Source of the DNA: an uncultured Flavobacteriaceae bacterium
Lineage (GTDB): Bacteria; Bacteroidota; Bacteroidia; Flavobacteriales; Flavobacteriaceae
Length of the DNA: 34,909 bases
Direction of reading: 5' to 3'
NCBI GenBank assembly: GCA_913062575.1
Contig: CAJXVT010000024.1
Span: 1-34,909 of the forward strand
Within the stretch, counting starts at the first letter, position 1; each line of letters begins with the position of its first letter. A program made the position numbers and the translations under genes. Under the pieces are notes generated by a model. The model was not told where the DNA came from. It ran no database searches and was given only the letters and a program-made list of their open reading frames with translations. Shown here one piece after another: positions 7,245 to 15,099 of the stretch.

Positions 7245-9017
7245 ATGTCTGCAAATATTACGCGTTTATTCGAGTTTCCTTATTATCAATTAGAGAACTT
7301 TAGTTTAGACAAAGCTCTTACCTCTTTTAAAGATGGAAAATGGAATTCAATTTCTACACAAGAATACATCAACCAAGCAAACCTAATTAGTAGAGGTTTA
7401 TTAAGATTGGGTATCAAAAAAGATGACAAAATTGCTGTAATATCTACAACTAATAGAACAGAATGGAATATAATAGATATTGGTATTTTACAATTAGGTG
7501 CTCAAAACGTGCCTATCTACCCTACTATATCTAAAGAAGATTACGAATATGTTTTAAATCATTCTGGAGCTATTTATTGTTTTGCATCAGACGAAACAAT
7601 TTTAGAAAAACTAAATCAAATAAAAGGAAACACACAATTAAAAGGTGTGTATACTTTTGATGACATTGAAGGAGAACATAATTGGGATGAAGTTTTACAG
7701 CTTGGTAAAGACGAAAGTAATCAGCCAGAAGTTGAAACTTGTAAAGATGCGGTTAGCACGAATGATTTAGCAACTTTAATTTATACTTCTGGAACAACAG
7801 GAAGACCAAAAGGAGTTATGTTATCTCACGGTAATATAGTTTCTAATGTATTAGCAAGTCAAAAAAGAGTTCCCTTACGTTTTGGAGAAACCAAAGCATT
7901 AAGCTTTCTTCCAATTTGTCATATTTTCGAAAGAATGATTTTATATCTATATCAATACTGTGGTGTAGAAATTCATTTTGCTGAATCTATAGAGAAAATG
8001 AGTGATAACCTTAAAGAGGTTCAACCACATGTGATGACAGCCGTTCCTAGATTGTATGAAAAAGTATTTGATAAAATATATGGTCGTGGAGCTGATTTAA
8101 AAGGAATCAAACAAAAATTATTTTATTGGGCAATTGATATTGGGTTACAATATGAGCCTTATGGAGCTAATGGATGGTGGTACGAAAAGAAATTAGGTCT
8201 AGCTCGTAAATTAATATTTTCTAAAATTAAAGATGGCTTAGGAGGTAAATTAGACTTAATGGTTTCTGGTTCTGCAGCATTACAACCACGTTTAACTAGA
8301 TTTTTTGCAGCTGCAGAAATGCCAATTATGGAAGGTTATGGATTGACTGAAACTTCTCCTGTAGCTTCTGTAAACGATCAAAGAAATGGTGGTTTTAGAG
8401 TTGGAACTGTTGGACGAATTTTAGATGGTGTTGACGTTAAAATTGCAGAAGACGGAGAAATATTAATAAAAGGTCCAAACATTATGCTTGGTTATTACAA
8501 AGACCCTGAAAAAACAGCTGAAGTAATGACTGGTGATTATTTTCATTCTGGTGATATTGGAGAAGTCTCTGAAGATGGATTCTTGAAAATTACGGATCGT
8601 AAAAAGGAAATGTTTAAAACCTCAGGTGGTAAATATGTAGCACCTGCTTTAATAGAAAATCAATTAAAGCAATCTCGTTTTATAGAACAGGTAATGGTTA
8701 TTGGAGAAAATGAAAAAATGCCTGCTGCAATTATTCAACCAAATTTTGAATTTGTAAGTGAATGGGCAGAAAGACATAATATTACTTTAAAAGATAATGT
8801 TGCATTGGCTTCAAACGAACAAGTAATTAAAAGAATTGAAGAGGAAGTAACTGTTTGTAATTCAAATTTTGGGAAATGGGAAACTATAAAGAAATTCGAA
8901 TTAACTTCAGATGAATGGTCTATTGATAGTGGACACCTTACTCCTACTATGAAAATGAAGCGTAAAATCATTAAAGAGATTTATAAAGATTTATTCGAAA
9001 AGATATATAGAGGATAA
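7245..9017 (+). CDS. Long-chain acyl-CoA synthetase (AMP-forming), copy 2
   Basis: A 590-residue paralogue of the preceding gene, alignable along its full length with the same motif positions: YTSGTTGRPKGVMLSH from residue 180, GYGLTETSP, and HSGDIGEVSEDGFLKITDRKKEMFKTSGGKYVAP. Both copies keep the residues expected for adenylation and thioesterification, so neither looks degenerate. The strongest differences are in the N-terminal third and the region around residues 210-260, where acyl-binding residues lie in this family, so the copies may differ in substrate. A terminator at 9054-9081 closes the pair. Confidence 0.93.
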   Translation: MSANITRLFEFPYYQLENFSLDKALTSFKDGKWNSISTQEYINQANLISRGLLRLGIKKDDKIAVISTTNRTEWNIIDIGILQLGAQNVPIYPTISKEDYEYVLNHSGAIYCFASDETILEKLNQIKGNTQLKGVYTFDDIEGEHNWDEVLQLGKDESNQPEVETCKDAVSTNDLATLIYTSGTTGRPKGVMLSHGNIVSNVLASQKRVPLRFGETKALSFLPICHIFERMILYLYQYCGVEIHFAESIEKMSDNLKEVQPHVMTAVPRLYEKVFDKIYGRGADLKGIKQKLFYWAIDIGLQYEPYGANGWWYEKKLGLARKLIFSKIKDGLGGKLDLMVSGSAALQPRLTRFFAAAEMPIMEGYGLTETSPVASVNDQRNGGFRVGTVGRILDGVDVKIAEDGEILIKGPNIMLGYYKDPEKTAEVMTGDYFHSGDIGEVSEDGFLKITDRKKEMFKTSGGKYVAPALIENQLKQSRFIEQVMVIGENEKMPAAIIQPNFEFVSEWAERHNITLKDNVALASNEQVIKRIEEEVTVCNSNFGKWETIKKFELTSDEWSIDSGHLTPTMKMKRKIIKEIYKDLFEKIYRG

Positions 9018-9053
9018 CAATGTTTAAAATAAACCTATATTTATTTATAGTCC

Positions 9054-9081
9054 AAAAGCTCCTATTTTAGGGGCTTTTATT
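9054..9081 (+). terminator. Intrinsic terminator after the acyl-CoA synthetase pair
   Basis: An 11-bp stem (9054-9064 with 9068-9078, one G-U pair) has a 3-nt loop; the 3' arm ends in TTTT. It separates the synthetases from the ECF promoter starting at 9109. Confidence 0.8.
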
Positions 9082-9108
9082 GTTTTTTATAGAAATTTAT
9101 TTTAAAAA

Positions 9109-9136
9109 TGTAACCTTTCAATTAATCACAGGTCTT
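9109..9136 (+). promoter_or_regulatory. ECF-type autoregulatory promoter TGTAAC-N17-GTCTT
   Basis: TGTAAC (9109-9114) and GTCTT (9132-9136) are separated by exactly 17 nt, 36 nt (from GTC) before the sigma factor start. ECF sigma factors commonly transcribe their own operon. The same bipartite motif recurs at 4479 and 29352 (minus), supporting recognition by one sigma factor. Confidence 0.72.
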
Positions 9137-9167
9137 CATTATAACTAACTAACAAAAATACGTCAGC

Positions 9168-9701
9168 TTGAAACAATTATCAGACGAGGAATTAATGCAA
9201 ACTGTATCAGAAGGAAACTTAGATGCAATGACATATATTTTTGAACGCTACAATGTTCGTTTGTATAATTTCTATTATCAAATGGTAAAAGACGTAGCAA
9301 TTTGTGAAGATTTGACACAGAATGTTTTTTTAAAAGTGATCAAATACAAGCATTCATATAAAGGAGGGAAATTTGCTTCTTGGATTTTTAAAATAGCACG
9401 TAATTTATTTTACGATCATTATCAAGAGCAAAAGAAAACACAAGCGTTTGAAGACATAGATGATGTAACTGGAGAATTAGATGAAGAAACGATTGAAAAA
9501 GAAGAAGAAGTAAGTCATTTAATGAGAGTTTTAAATAACTTAAATGAAAAGGACAAAGAATTGATTGTTATGAATAGAATAAACGGAATTAAATACGAGC
9601 AAATAGCTGAGATTGTTGGAAGTAATACAACTGCTGTTAAGACTAAGATTCATAGAATCGTACAAAAATTAAGAACAAATTATTTTGAAACACTAGCCTA
9701 A
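9168..9701 (+). CDS. ECF RNA polymerase sigma factor
   Basis: A 177-residue sigma70-family protein with region 2 (about 25-95: YIFERYNVRLYNFYYQMVKDVAICEDLTQNVFLKVIKYK...FASWIFKIARNLFYDHY) and region 4 (about 115-170: LNEKDKELIVMNRINGIKYEQIAEIVGSNTTAVKTKIHRIVQKL), joined by an acidic linker. It directs RNA polymerase to a dedicated promoter set. The start is a TTG at 9168. The frame is closed upstream by a stop at 9150 and the next ATG (9195) would lose the typical LSDEELM N-terminus. The stop overlaps the anti-sigma ATG by one base (TAATG). A candidate self-recognised promoter lies 36 nt upstream. Confidence 0.95.
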   Translation: MKQLSDEELMQTVSEGNLDAMTYIFERYNVRLYNFYYQMVKDVAICEDLTQNVFLKVIKYKHSYKGGKFASWIFKIARNLFYDHYQEQKKTQAFEDIDDVTGELDEETIEKEEEVSHLMRVLNNLNEKDKELIVMNRINGIKYEQIAEIVGSNTTAVKTKIHRIVQKLRTNYFETLA

Positions 9702-10486
9702 TGAACTGTACAGATATAGAAAATAAACTAGTAGATTATATTGATGGTGTTTTATCAGAAAATGAAACCAAAACAATAAACAAACATATTGAATCTTGTA
9801 GTTCTTGTAAGAACGTTTTTAATGAAACCAACGAATTGATAAACGCATTTACAAATGAAACTGTAGCTCAACCTACATCGAACTTAAAAACTTCGTTTGA
9901 AGAAATGCTAGCGCAAGAAAAGAAAAAACAACCTAAAGTTATAGCATTACAGCCTGCTAAAAGGAATTCGTACAAGAGCGTATTACAAATAGCAGCAAGT
10001 GTAGCCATATTGTTTACAGGTTATTTGCTAGGTGGATATCAGGAAAGTCAAAATTCTCAAAAAGAGATTGCAACGTATCAAACTGAGCAAAAACAATTAA
10101 AAGAGAATATGCTATTGGCAATGATTGATAATTCATCTCCAAGTACAAGAATAAAAGCGGTTAATTATACGGAAGAATTAACAACCCCAGATACAAAAAT
10201 TTTAGAAGCATTAATAGATCGTATGCATAACGATTCTAATAGTAATGTACGCTTGTCTGCAGCAGAAGCACTTTCTAAATTCACAGATTCTGAGCTCGTT
10301 AAAACTTCATTAATACAAACATTAACAACAGAGAAAAATCCAAGTATTCAAGTTGAAGTTATTCAAATTTTGGTGCAAATTCAGGAAAAAAGAGCGCTCG
10401 ATCCAATGAAAAAAATATTGGAACAACCTGAAGCACCAGACTATTTAAAAACTCAAGTAAATATTGGAATTGCTCAATTAATTTAA
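9701..10486 (+). CDS. Membrane anti-sigma factor, zinc-finger N-terminus and HEAT-like periplasmic domain
   Basis: This 261-residue protein starts with a zf-HC2/ZAS module (C3, then H29-x3-C33-x2-C36), which in this family binds and silences the ECF sigma factor in the cytoplasm. One membrane helix (about 90-109, SVLQIAASVAILFTGYLLGGY) leads to a predicted periplasmic part. After a short coiled coil, residues about 140-260 look like HEAT-type helical repeats (TRIKAVNYTEELT...NVRLSAAEALSKF...IQVEVIQILVQIQEKRALDPMKKIL). The ATG overlaps the sigma stop codon, giving coupled expression. The HEAT region probably receives the release signal through a protein partner, possibly the DUF4097 proteins encoded next; this is inference. 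Confidence 0.9.
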   Translation: MNCTDIENKLVDYIDGVLSENETKTINKHIESCSSCKNVFNETNELINAFTNETVAQPTSNLKTSFEEMLAQEKKKQPKVIALQPAKRNSYKSVLQIAASVAILFTGYLLGGYQESQNSQKEIATYQTEQKQLKENMLLAMIDNSSPSTRIKAVNYTEELTTPDTKILEALIDRMHNDSNSNVRLSAAEALSKFTDSELVKTSLIQTLTTEKNPSIQVEVIQILVQIQEKRALDPMKKILEQPEAPDYLKTQVNIGIAQLI

Positions 10487-10513
10487 GAATAAAAATTTAA
10501 TAAAAAACATATA

Positions 10514-11287
10514 ATGAAAACACTAAAAATAACACTATTCCTATTCTTATGCACATTTATTGCACAAGCACAAGAAACATACAAACACTCTTTATCTGGA
10601 ATTAAAAAAGTAAAATTTTATACAGATACAAGTATCGATTTAACAGTTGGTTCCTCTAATGAATTAGTTATATCTGGCTCAAAGAATAGTTATCAAAATA
10701 AATCTAGAAAAGAGAAGTCTAAAGGATTAAAAGCATTGTATTCTAATGGTAATGACAATACTGGAAAAGGGTTCGAAGTAACAAAAGATGGTGGTACTTT
10801 AATTGTTAAAGATTTAGAATCTTTTATGAAACGAAGTGGTTTTAAAGTTCAATTGCCAAAAGGAATTGATGTGTATTTAAACGCTGGTAACCTTGGACAT
10901 GTTAAGGTTGATGGAATTACATCAGAAATTGAAATCAAAACAAATATTGGTGATATCGATTTAGTAAATATTAATGGACCAGCAACTGTAAGTACAAATA
11001 CAGGAACTATTACTGCTGTGTTCTCTACTATAAATCAATCAAACCCAATCTCATTTAGTACTGCAACTGGAGATGTAGATGTAAGCATCGCTAGCAATAC
11101 AAAAGCAAACTTATCTTTAAAGTCAACAATAGGAACTGTGTATACAGATTTTAATTTTAAAGTCAAAAAAAGCAAAGGATTAAGCCCTGTTGGAAATCCA
11201 AGAAAAATTTCAACAGAGTTAAATAACGGAGGTGTTCTAATCTCTTTAAAGTCTACAACTGGTAACGTTTACCTAAGAAAAAAATAA
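10514..11287 (+). CDS. Exported DUF4097-type beta-repeat protein 1
   Basis: The 257-residue protein has a signal peptide (MKTLKITLFLFLCTFIAQAQ). The rest is rich in short beta strands with repeating turns such as IKTNIGDIDLVNINGPATVSTNTGTITAVF, SFSTATGDVDVSIAS and ISLKSTTGNVYLRKK. That repeated (T/S)xTGxVxx pattern is typical of DUF4097/putative auto-transporter-adhesin head domains, which form right-handed beta-helix-like folds. Its gene starts 27 nt after the anti-sigma stop, so it is likely part of the sigma operon. It is expected in the periplasm or on the surface. Biochemical function is unknown for the family. Confidence 0.85.
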   Translation: MKTLKITLFLFLCTFIAQAQETYKHSLSGIKKVKFYTDTSIDLTVGSSNELVISGSKNSYQNKSRKEKSKGLKALYSNGNDNTGKGFEVTKDGGTLIVKDLESFMKRSGFKVQLPKGIDVYLNAGNLGHVKVDGITSEIEIKTNIGDIDLVNINGPATVSTNTGTITAVFSTINQSNPISFSTATGDVDVSIASNTKANLSLKSTIGTVYTDFNFKVKKSKGLSPVGNPRKISTELNNGGVLISLKSTTGNVYLRKK

Positions 11288-11374
11288 TCACAATCACATA
11301 ATAAATAACTCCGCTTCGAAATATAAAACATCCGAAGCCTAGGATAAAACTGTCAAAATTTAAACCAAAACATC

Positions 11375-12061
11375 ATGAAAAAAATCATAGCAACAGCAAT
11401 CATTTTAGTAGTAACAATTACAATGAATGCACAACGAAAAGTAGAGAAATCGGTAAATGTTTCAAAAACTCAAGCCCTATTTGTAAACTTCAAATTTGCA
11501 AATAACATTGAAGTAAAACAATGGAATAAAAATAAAATTGAAGTTAAAGCAACAGTAAGCATTAATAATGGTGAAGGTGATAAACATTTTAGCCTAAAAA
11601 CTGAAAAAGAAAATGGAGAATTAAAAATCTATTCAGATTTTGGTGACTATTTTAAAAGAAAGAAAAGTTGGAATTCGAGTAATAAAACTGAAATAAACTA
11701 TGTGGTGTATGTTCCTAAAAACGCAACATTACGTGTAAAAAGTATTTCGGGTAGTTTAGAGTCAGATTCTTATACTGGAAACCTAACAACAGAATTGATT
11801 TCTGGTGATATTACCTTGAAAAAATACGCTGGAGTAATGAAGTTAAAAACAGTAAGTGGTGATGTAGATGTTACTATTAGTAAAGCAAAAGTAAATGCAA
11901 AAACCGTTACTGGAACAATTTATAGTGATTTAACAATTGACACTTCTTATAAAGAAAACAAATCATATAGCAGTAAAGTAAGAGGAACTGTAAATAACGG
12001 TAGTAAAGAGTTAAAAATGACTACTGTTTCTGGTAATATCTATATGCGTAAAGTAAAATAG
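11375..12061 (+). CDS. Exported DUF4097-type beta-repeat protein 2
   Basis: A 228-residue protein with signal peptide (MKKIIATAIILVVTITMNAQ) and the same repeating beta pattern as its neighbour: LRVKSISGSLESDSYTGNLTTELISGDITLKKYAGVMKLKTVSGDVDVTISKAKVNAKTVTGTIYSD, ending MTTVSGNIYMRKVK. It shares the C-terminal (T/S)GN(V/I)Y(L/M)RK signature with the previous protein, so the two are probably distant paralogues. The 87-nt gap upstream holds a weak inverted repeat (GCTTCG 11313-11318, CGAAGC 11333-11338) without a T run, and I see no promoter, so co-transcription from 9109 is likely. A strong terminator follows at 12082. Confidence 0.83.
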   Translation: MKKIIATAIILVVTITMNAQRKVEKSVNVSKTQALFVNFKFANNIEVKQWNKNKIEVKATVSINNGEGDKHFSLKTEKENGELKIYSDFGDYFKRKKSWNSSNKTEINYVVYVPKNATLRVKSISGSLESDSYTGNLTTELISGDITLKKYAGVMKLKTVSGDVDVTISKAKVNAKTVTGTIYSDLTIDTSYKENKSYSSKVRGTVNNGSKELKMTTVSGNIYMRKVK

Positions 12062-12081
12062 TTATCAATAAAACAACCTGC

Positions 12082-12111
12082 AAAGCCTCACTATTTGTGA
12101 GGCTTTTTTTT
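12082..12111 (+). terminator. Intrinsic terminator closing the ECF sigma operon
   Basis: A perfect 10-bp stem (12082-12091 with 12097-12106) and 5-nt loop are followed by a T run reaching 12111. The next ATG is only 29 nt later. Confidence 0.93.
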
Positions 12112-12139
12112 AACCAAAAATAGTATCAAAATAAAAGTA

Positions 12140-13987
12140 ATGAGTAAGTATATTTTAAAAATCAGCCTCTTTTTAGTACTTCTTTCTAGTTGTCAACATA
12201 AAGAAACCATCACAGAAATTTCCCAAATTAGTATCGCTACCAAACATACTATCGCATCTGAGATATTAAAAGAAGATCGTCAAATTTTAATTTCATTACC
12301 GGATGGTTATGAAAAAACAACAGCCAATTATCCAGTGTTAGTATTAACAGATGGAGTTCAAAATATAAAACATGCCATTGGTTCTATTGAATTATTAACT
12401 AGAACAGGAAGTATTCCTCCAATAATTGTAGTTGGTATTAAAAGTAACGACAGAACAAAAGACTTTTCACCAACAGTAAGTAAAAATAGTCCTGGAAGTG
12501 GTAATGGTCCTAAGTACTTAGATTTTATAGAAAATGAAGTATTGCCTTTTGTACATACAAATTATAGAACGCATCCTTTTACTATTTTAGAAGGACATTC
12601 TTTAGGTGGCGTATTTACAGCATATGCATTACTAGAAAAACCAGATTTGTTTGATGCTCATCTTATTATGAGTCCGTCATTTTGGTGGAACAACGAAGAG
12701 TTTATTAAAAAATCGGGAGCGTTTTTTAAGGCGAATCCAGGTTTAGACAAAGCTATCTATTTTAGTATTGGTGAAGACGAATCAAGTTCTAAATGGGGAA
12801 TGCGGAAAGAATTATCAAAATTTGTTGATTCTTTAAAAGCAAACAAACCCAAAAACCTTCGTTTTAAACATACAGAATTCGAAAATGAAGGACATATGTC
12901 TTCTCCTCTGTTGGGAACTTATTTTGGCTTAAAATGGATTTTTTCTGATATGTTATATACAGATGAACAAGTAAAAAACTATACAGATAAAGCCTTTTTA
13001 GCCCACGAACAAAAAATGATGGACAAGTATGGTTCAGAAGCAAAACAATCTGCAGAATCTTATGTGATGCTATCAAATTATGTAAGCTCAAAAAAGAAGT
13101 ATAAAAGCGCTATTACTATTTTAAAAAGAGGAGTTGAAGCTTACGACTATGATATTTTCTTAAAATATAATTTAGCAAAAGCATATCAAAAAGATAAAAA
13201 TATACCAGCAGCAATAGCAACATATAAAGCTGCTATTGAAACTTCTAAAAAGCACAAATTTGGGTACGAAGATCGATTGCAAAAAGAGATTGATAAATTA
13301 GAAGAAGAATCTATTTTAAAAAAAGGATTGGATATCGTTTTTAAAAAAGGTTCAGAACAATTGAATGAATTAGATAAACTATTGGTTGAAAATATTATTA
13401 CTGATTCTGAAAAGAAGATTCGTGCCTTATTAACAACACTTCCAAAAGATATAAAAGTAGTTGTTTCAATTACATCTGACACTATAAACCAACTAAACGG
13501 AATTAACGGAAGAACAGAACGAAATAATACTGCATTGGTATTTATAGAAGTTTCTAAAACATATCCTAAAGGAATAACTGCAGCAATAAAGAATGGACTT
13601 GAGATTATTGTTTATCATGAATTTCATCATTTATCAAGAGGTTGGGCAATTAGAGACAATAAATTTAGGCAAGGAATTGATATAGCAGCAATTAACGAAG
13701 GTTTAGCTATTGTCTTTTCTGAAAAGTATACCAATAAAAAATTGAAAGCAAATGCATTTACCAATGAAACTTATACTTGGGTAGAAGAAATATTAAAACT
13801 CCCTAAAAATGCCAACTATGGCAAGTGGATGTCTAGACATCCAGATGGAAGAACTGCAATTGGTTACAGAACTGGAAATTATGTTGTAACAAAAGCGCTG
13901 CAAAAATCTAATAAAAACATTCTTGAATTAAGCAAGTTAAGTCCAGAAGAAATCTATAAACTAGCAGGCTATACTATTAAAAACTAA
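12140..13987 (+). CDS. Lipoprotein fusion: esterase (PF00756-like), TPR linker, HExxH peptidase (DUF2268-like)
   Basis: This 615-residue protein begins with a lipoprotein signal (MSKYILKISLFLVLLSSCQ, lipid-attachment Cys19). Residues about 30-275 are an esterase-D/Fes-type alpha/beta hydrolase with nucleophile elbow GHSLGG (Ser154) and a likely catalytic His in NEGHMSS. About 290-385 is a short TPR-like helical linker (KYKSAITILKRGVEAY...YNLAKAYQKDKNIPAAIATYKAAIE). About 395-615 resembles a DUF2268 predicted Zn protease: HEFHH (493-497) followed by E520 in INEGLAIVF as a candidate third ligand. Family members with only the esterase end near residue 280. Both active sites look intact. The substrate is unknown; a cell-surface or periplasmic polypeptide or ester is a guess. 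A decayed copy of the 3' end lies at 18550-18832. Confidence 0.85.
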   Translation: MSKYILKISLFLVLLSSCQHKETITEISQISIATKHTIASEILKEDRQILISLPDGYEKTTANYPVLVLTDGVQNIKHAIGSIELLTRTGSIPPIIVVGIKSNDRTKDFSPTVSKNSPGSGNGPKYLDFIENEVLPFVHTNYRTHPFTILEGHSLGGVFTAYALLEKPDLFDAHLIMSPSFWWNNEEFIKKSGAFFKANPGLDKAIYFSIGEDESSSKWGMRKELSKFVDSLKANKPKNLRFKHTEFENEGHMSSPLLGTYFGLKWIFSDMLYTDEQVKNYTDKAFLAHEQKMMDKYGSEAKQSAESYVMLSNYVSSKKKYKSAITILKRGVEAYDYDIFLKYNLAKAYQKDKNIPAAIATYKAAIETSKKHKFGYEDRLQKEIDKLEEESILKKGLDIVFKKGSEQLNELDKLLVENIITDSEKKIRALLTTLPKDIKVVVSITSDTINQLNGINGRTERNNTALVFIEVSKTYPKGITAAIKNGLEIIVYHEFHHLSRGWAIRDNKFRQGIDIAAINEGLAIVFSEKYTNKKLKANAFTNETYTWVEEILKLPKNANYGKWMSRHPDGRTAIGYRTGNYVVTKALQKSNKNILELSKLSPEEIYKLAGYTIKN

Positions 13988-14501
13988 ACAATACTGGTGT
14001 TAAAACTTCTTTAAAGTCGAGAATTGAAAACATTTATCCGCGAAAAGAAGAATAAATATTCAAACAAATTAACCTATGAGTGCCTTGCAATATTGTAAGG
14101 CATTTTTTAAATCAACTACTTACAATATTCAAGAACTCAAAATAACACCTCTTTGGCATCAAAACCACAGAAGAGACACAAACAGAATCTTGAGCTTACT
14201 TACCCCACTCTAAATAGCTAAAAAAGGCCTTCTTAATTACTGATTACACCTTAACTCAGCCCTGTCCATATAGATATGTTTGGTGTGAATTCATTGGTTA
14301 TTTTTGATCGACACCACTTCTTTAAAACATCTTGTACTTAGCTTAATCAAAAGAACCATCCAAAGAGGAAAAGTGCAAAACTAAAAACATTTCGACGACA
14401 TAAATCTTCAGTTTAACAAACATAAAATACAATTAATCGAATTGAACAGAAAACTTTGTATTGTTAAGGTAACTTGTCAAAATATATAAGGTAAATTTCA
14501 A
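13988..14501. other. Intergenic stretch, no gene recognised (holds one terminator)
   Basis: Of these 514 nt, only the terminator at 14081-14108 is clear. The remaining part (14109-14501) has more C-rich words than its surroundings and no open frame of useful length. On the minus strand a short open run around 14245-14325 has no family I can name. It may be decayed sequence, and the promoter of the response regulator at 14502 must lie in its right end, but I see no convincing TAnnTTTG box. Confidence 0.5.
14081..14108 (+). terminator. Intrinsic terminator after the esterase-peptidase lipoprotein
   Basis: A stem of 8 bp including one G-U (TGCCTTGC 14081-14088 with GTAAGGCA 14095-14102) and a 6-nt loop are followed by TTTTTT (14103-14108). 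Confidence 0.85.
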
Positions 14502-14912
14502 ATGAAGCAACTAAGCATATTATTAATTGAAGATGATGTAATTGAGGTAATGAAATTTAAAAGAACAATTGCTACTTTAAATTTAAGTCACAAAATAGTA
14601 GAGGCTAATAATGGACTTCAGGCACTTGATATTTTAAATAATAAAGACTACTTACCAAATATTATTTTATTGGATTTAAACATGCCGATGTTAAATGGTG
14701 TGGATTTTTTAACAATAATAAAAAACGATAAAACATTAAAATATATTCCTACAATTATATTTACCACCTCTAATAATCAAAAAGATTTTAAAGAATGCTA
14801 TAAAAACGGAATTGCAGGATACATGTTAAAACCTTTAAAATATAAAGACTATGTCATAAGGATAAAACAAATATTATCGTATTGGAGCTTTAATGAACAA
14901 TTGGTAATTTAA
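14502..14912 (+). CDS. Single-domain response regulator (CheY/Rcp1-like)
   Basis: The 136-residue protein is a lone receiver domain: acidic pair D11-D12 (LLIEDDVIEVMKFKRTI), phospho-acceptor D58 (ILLDLNMPMLNG), switch Thr in IIFTTSNN, and the conserved lysine in YMLKPLKYKDY. No output domain is attached, so it probably passes its signal by protein contact or in a phosphorelay. The LNMPxxNGxxFL pattern is typical of Rcp1-type regulators that pair with PAS/GAF-rich cytoplasmic kinases. The large PAS kinase 187 nt downstream on the same strand is the obvious partner. Confidence 0.93.
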   Translation: MKQLSILLIEDDVIEVMKFKRTIATLNLSHKIVEANNGLQALDILNNKDYLPNIILLDLNMPMLNGVDFLTIIKNDKTLKYIPTIIFTTSNNQKDFKECYKNGIAGYMLKPLKYKDYVIRIKQILSYWSFNEQLVI

Positions 14913-15099
14913 ATGCTTTATTTTATTAAAAAATATTCATTTAGGTATAAATAAACAGATACAAAATCATGAGGCACCAAACTAAAAAAAACACATAAAC
15001 AACTAATTAACAAGGTAATAACCATATAGCTAATTATTTTAATTCAGAAATAAATAAAAGAGCCTTTAGGTACCTTATATCTAATTCATCATTAGAAAA

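Noticed and set aside
14109..14501. Possible transposase remnant on the minus strand
   Set aside because: A short open run with Trp/Arg/Lys-rich residues can be read, but there are stops in all frames, no catalytic motif and no terminal repeats.
14457..14502. Fourth ECF-type site before the response regulator (GGTAAC then 17 nt)
   Set aside because: The -10 half is GTAAAT instead of GTCTT and it abuts the start codon, unlike the three good sites.
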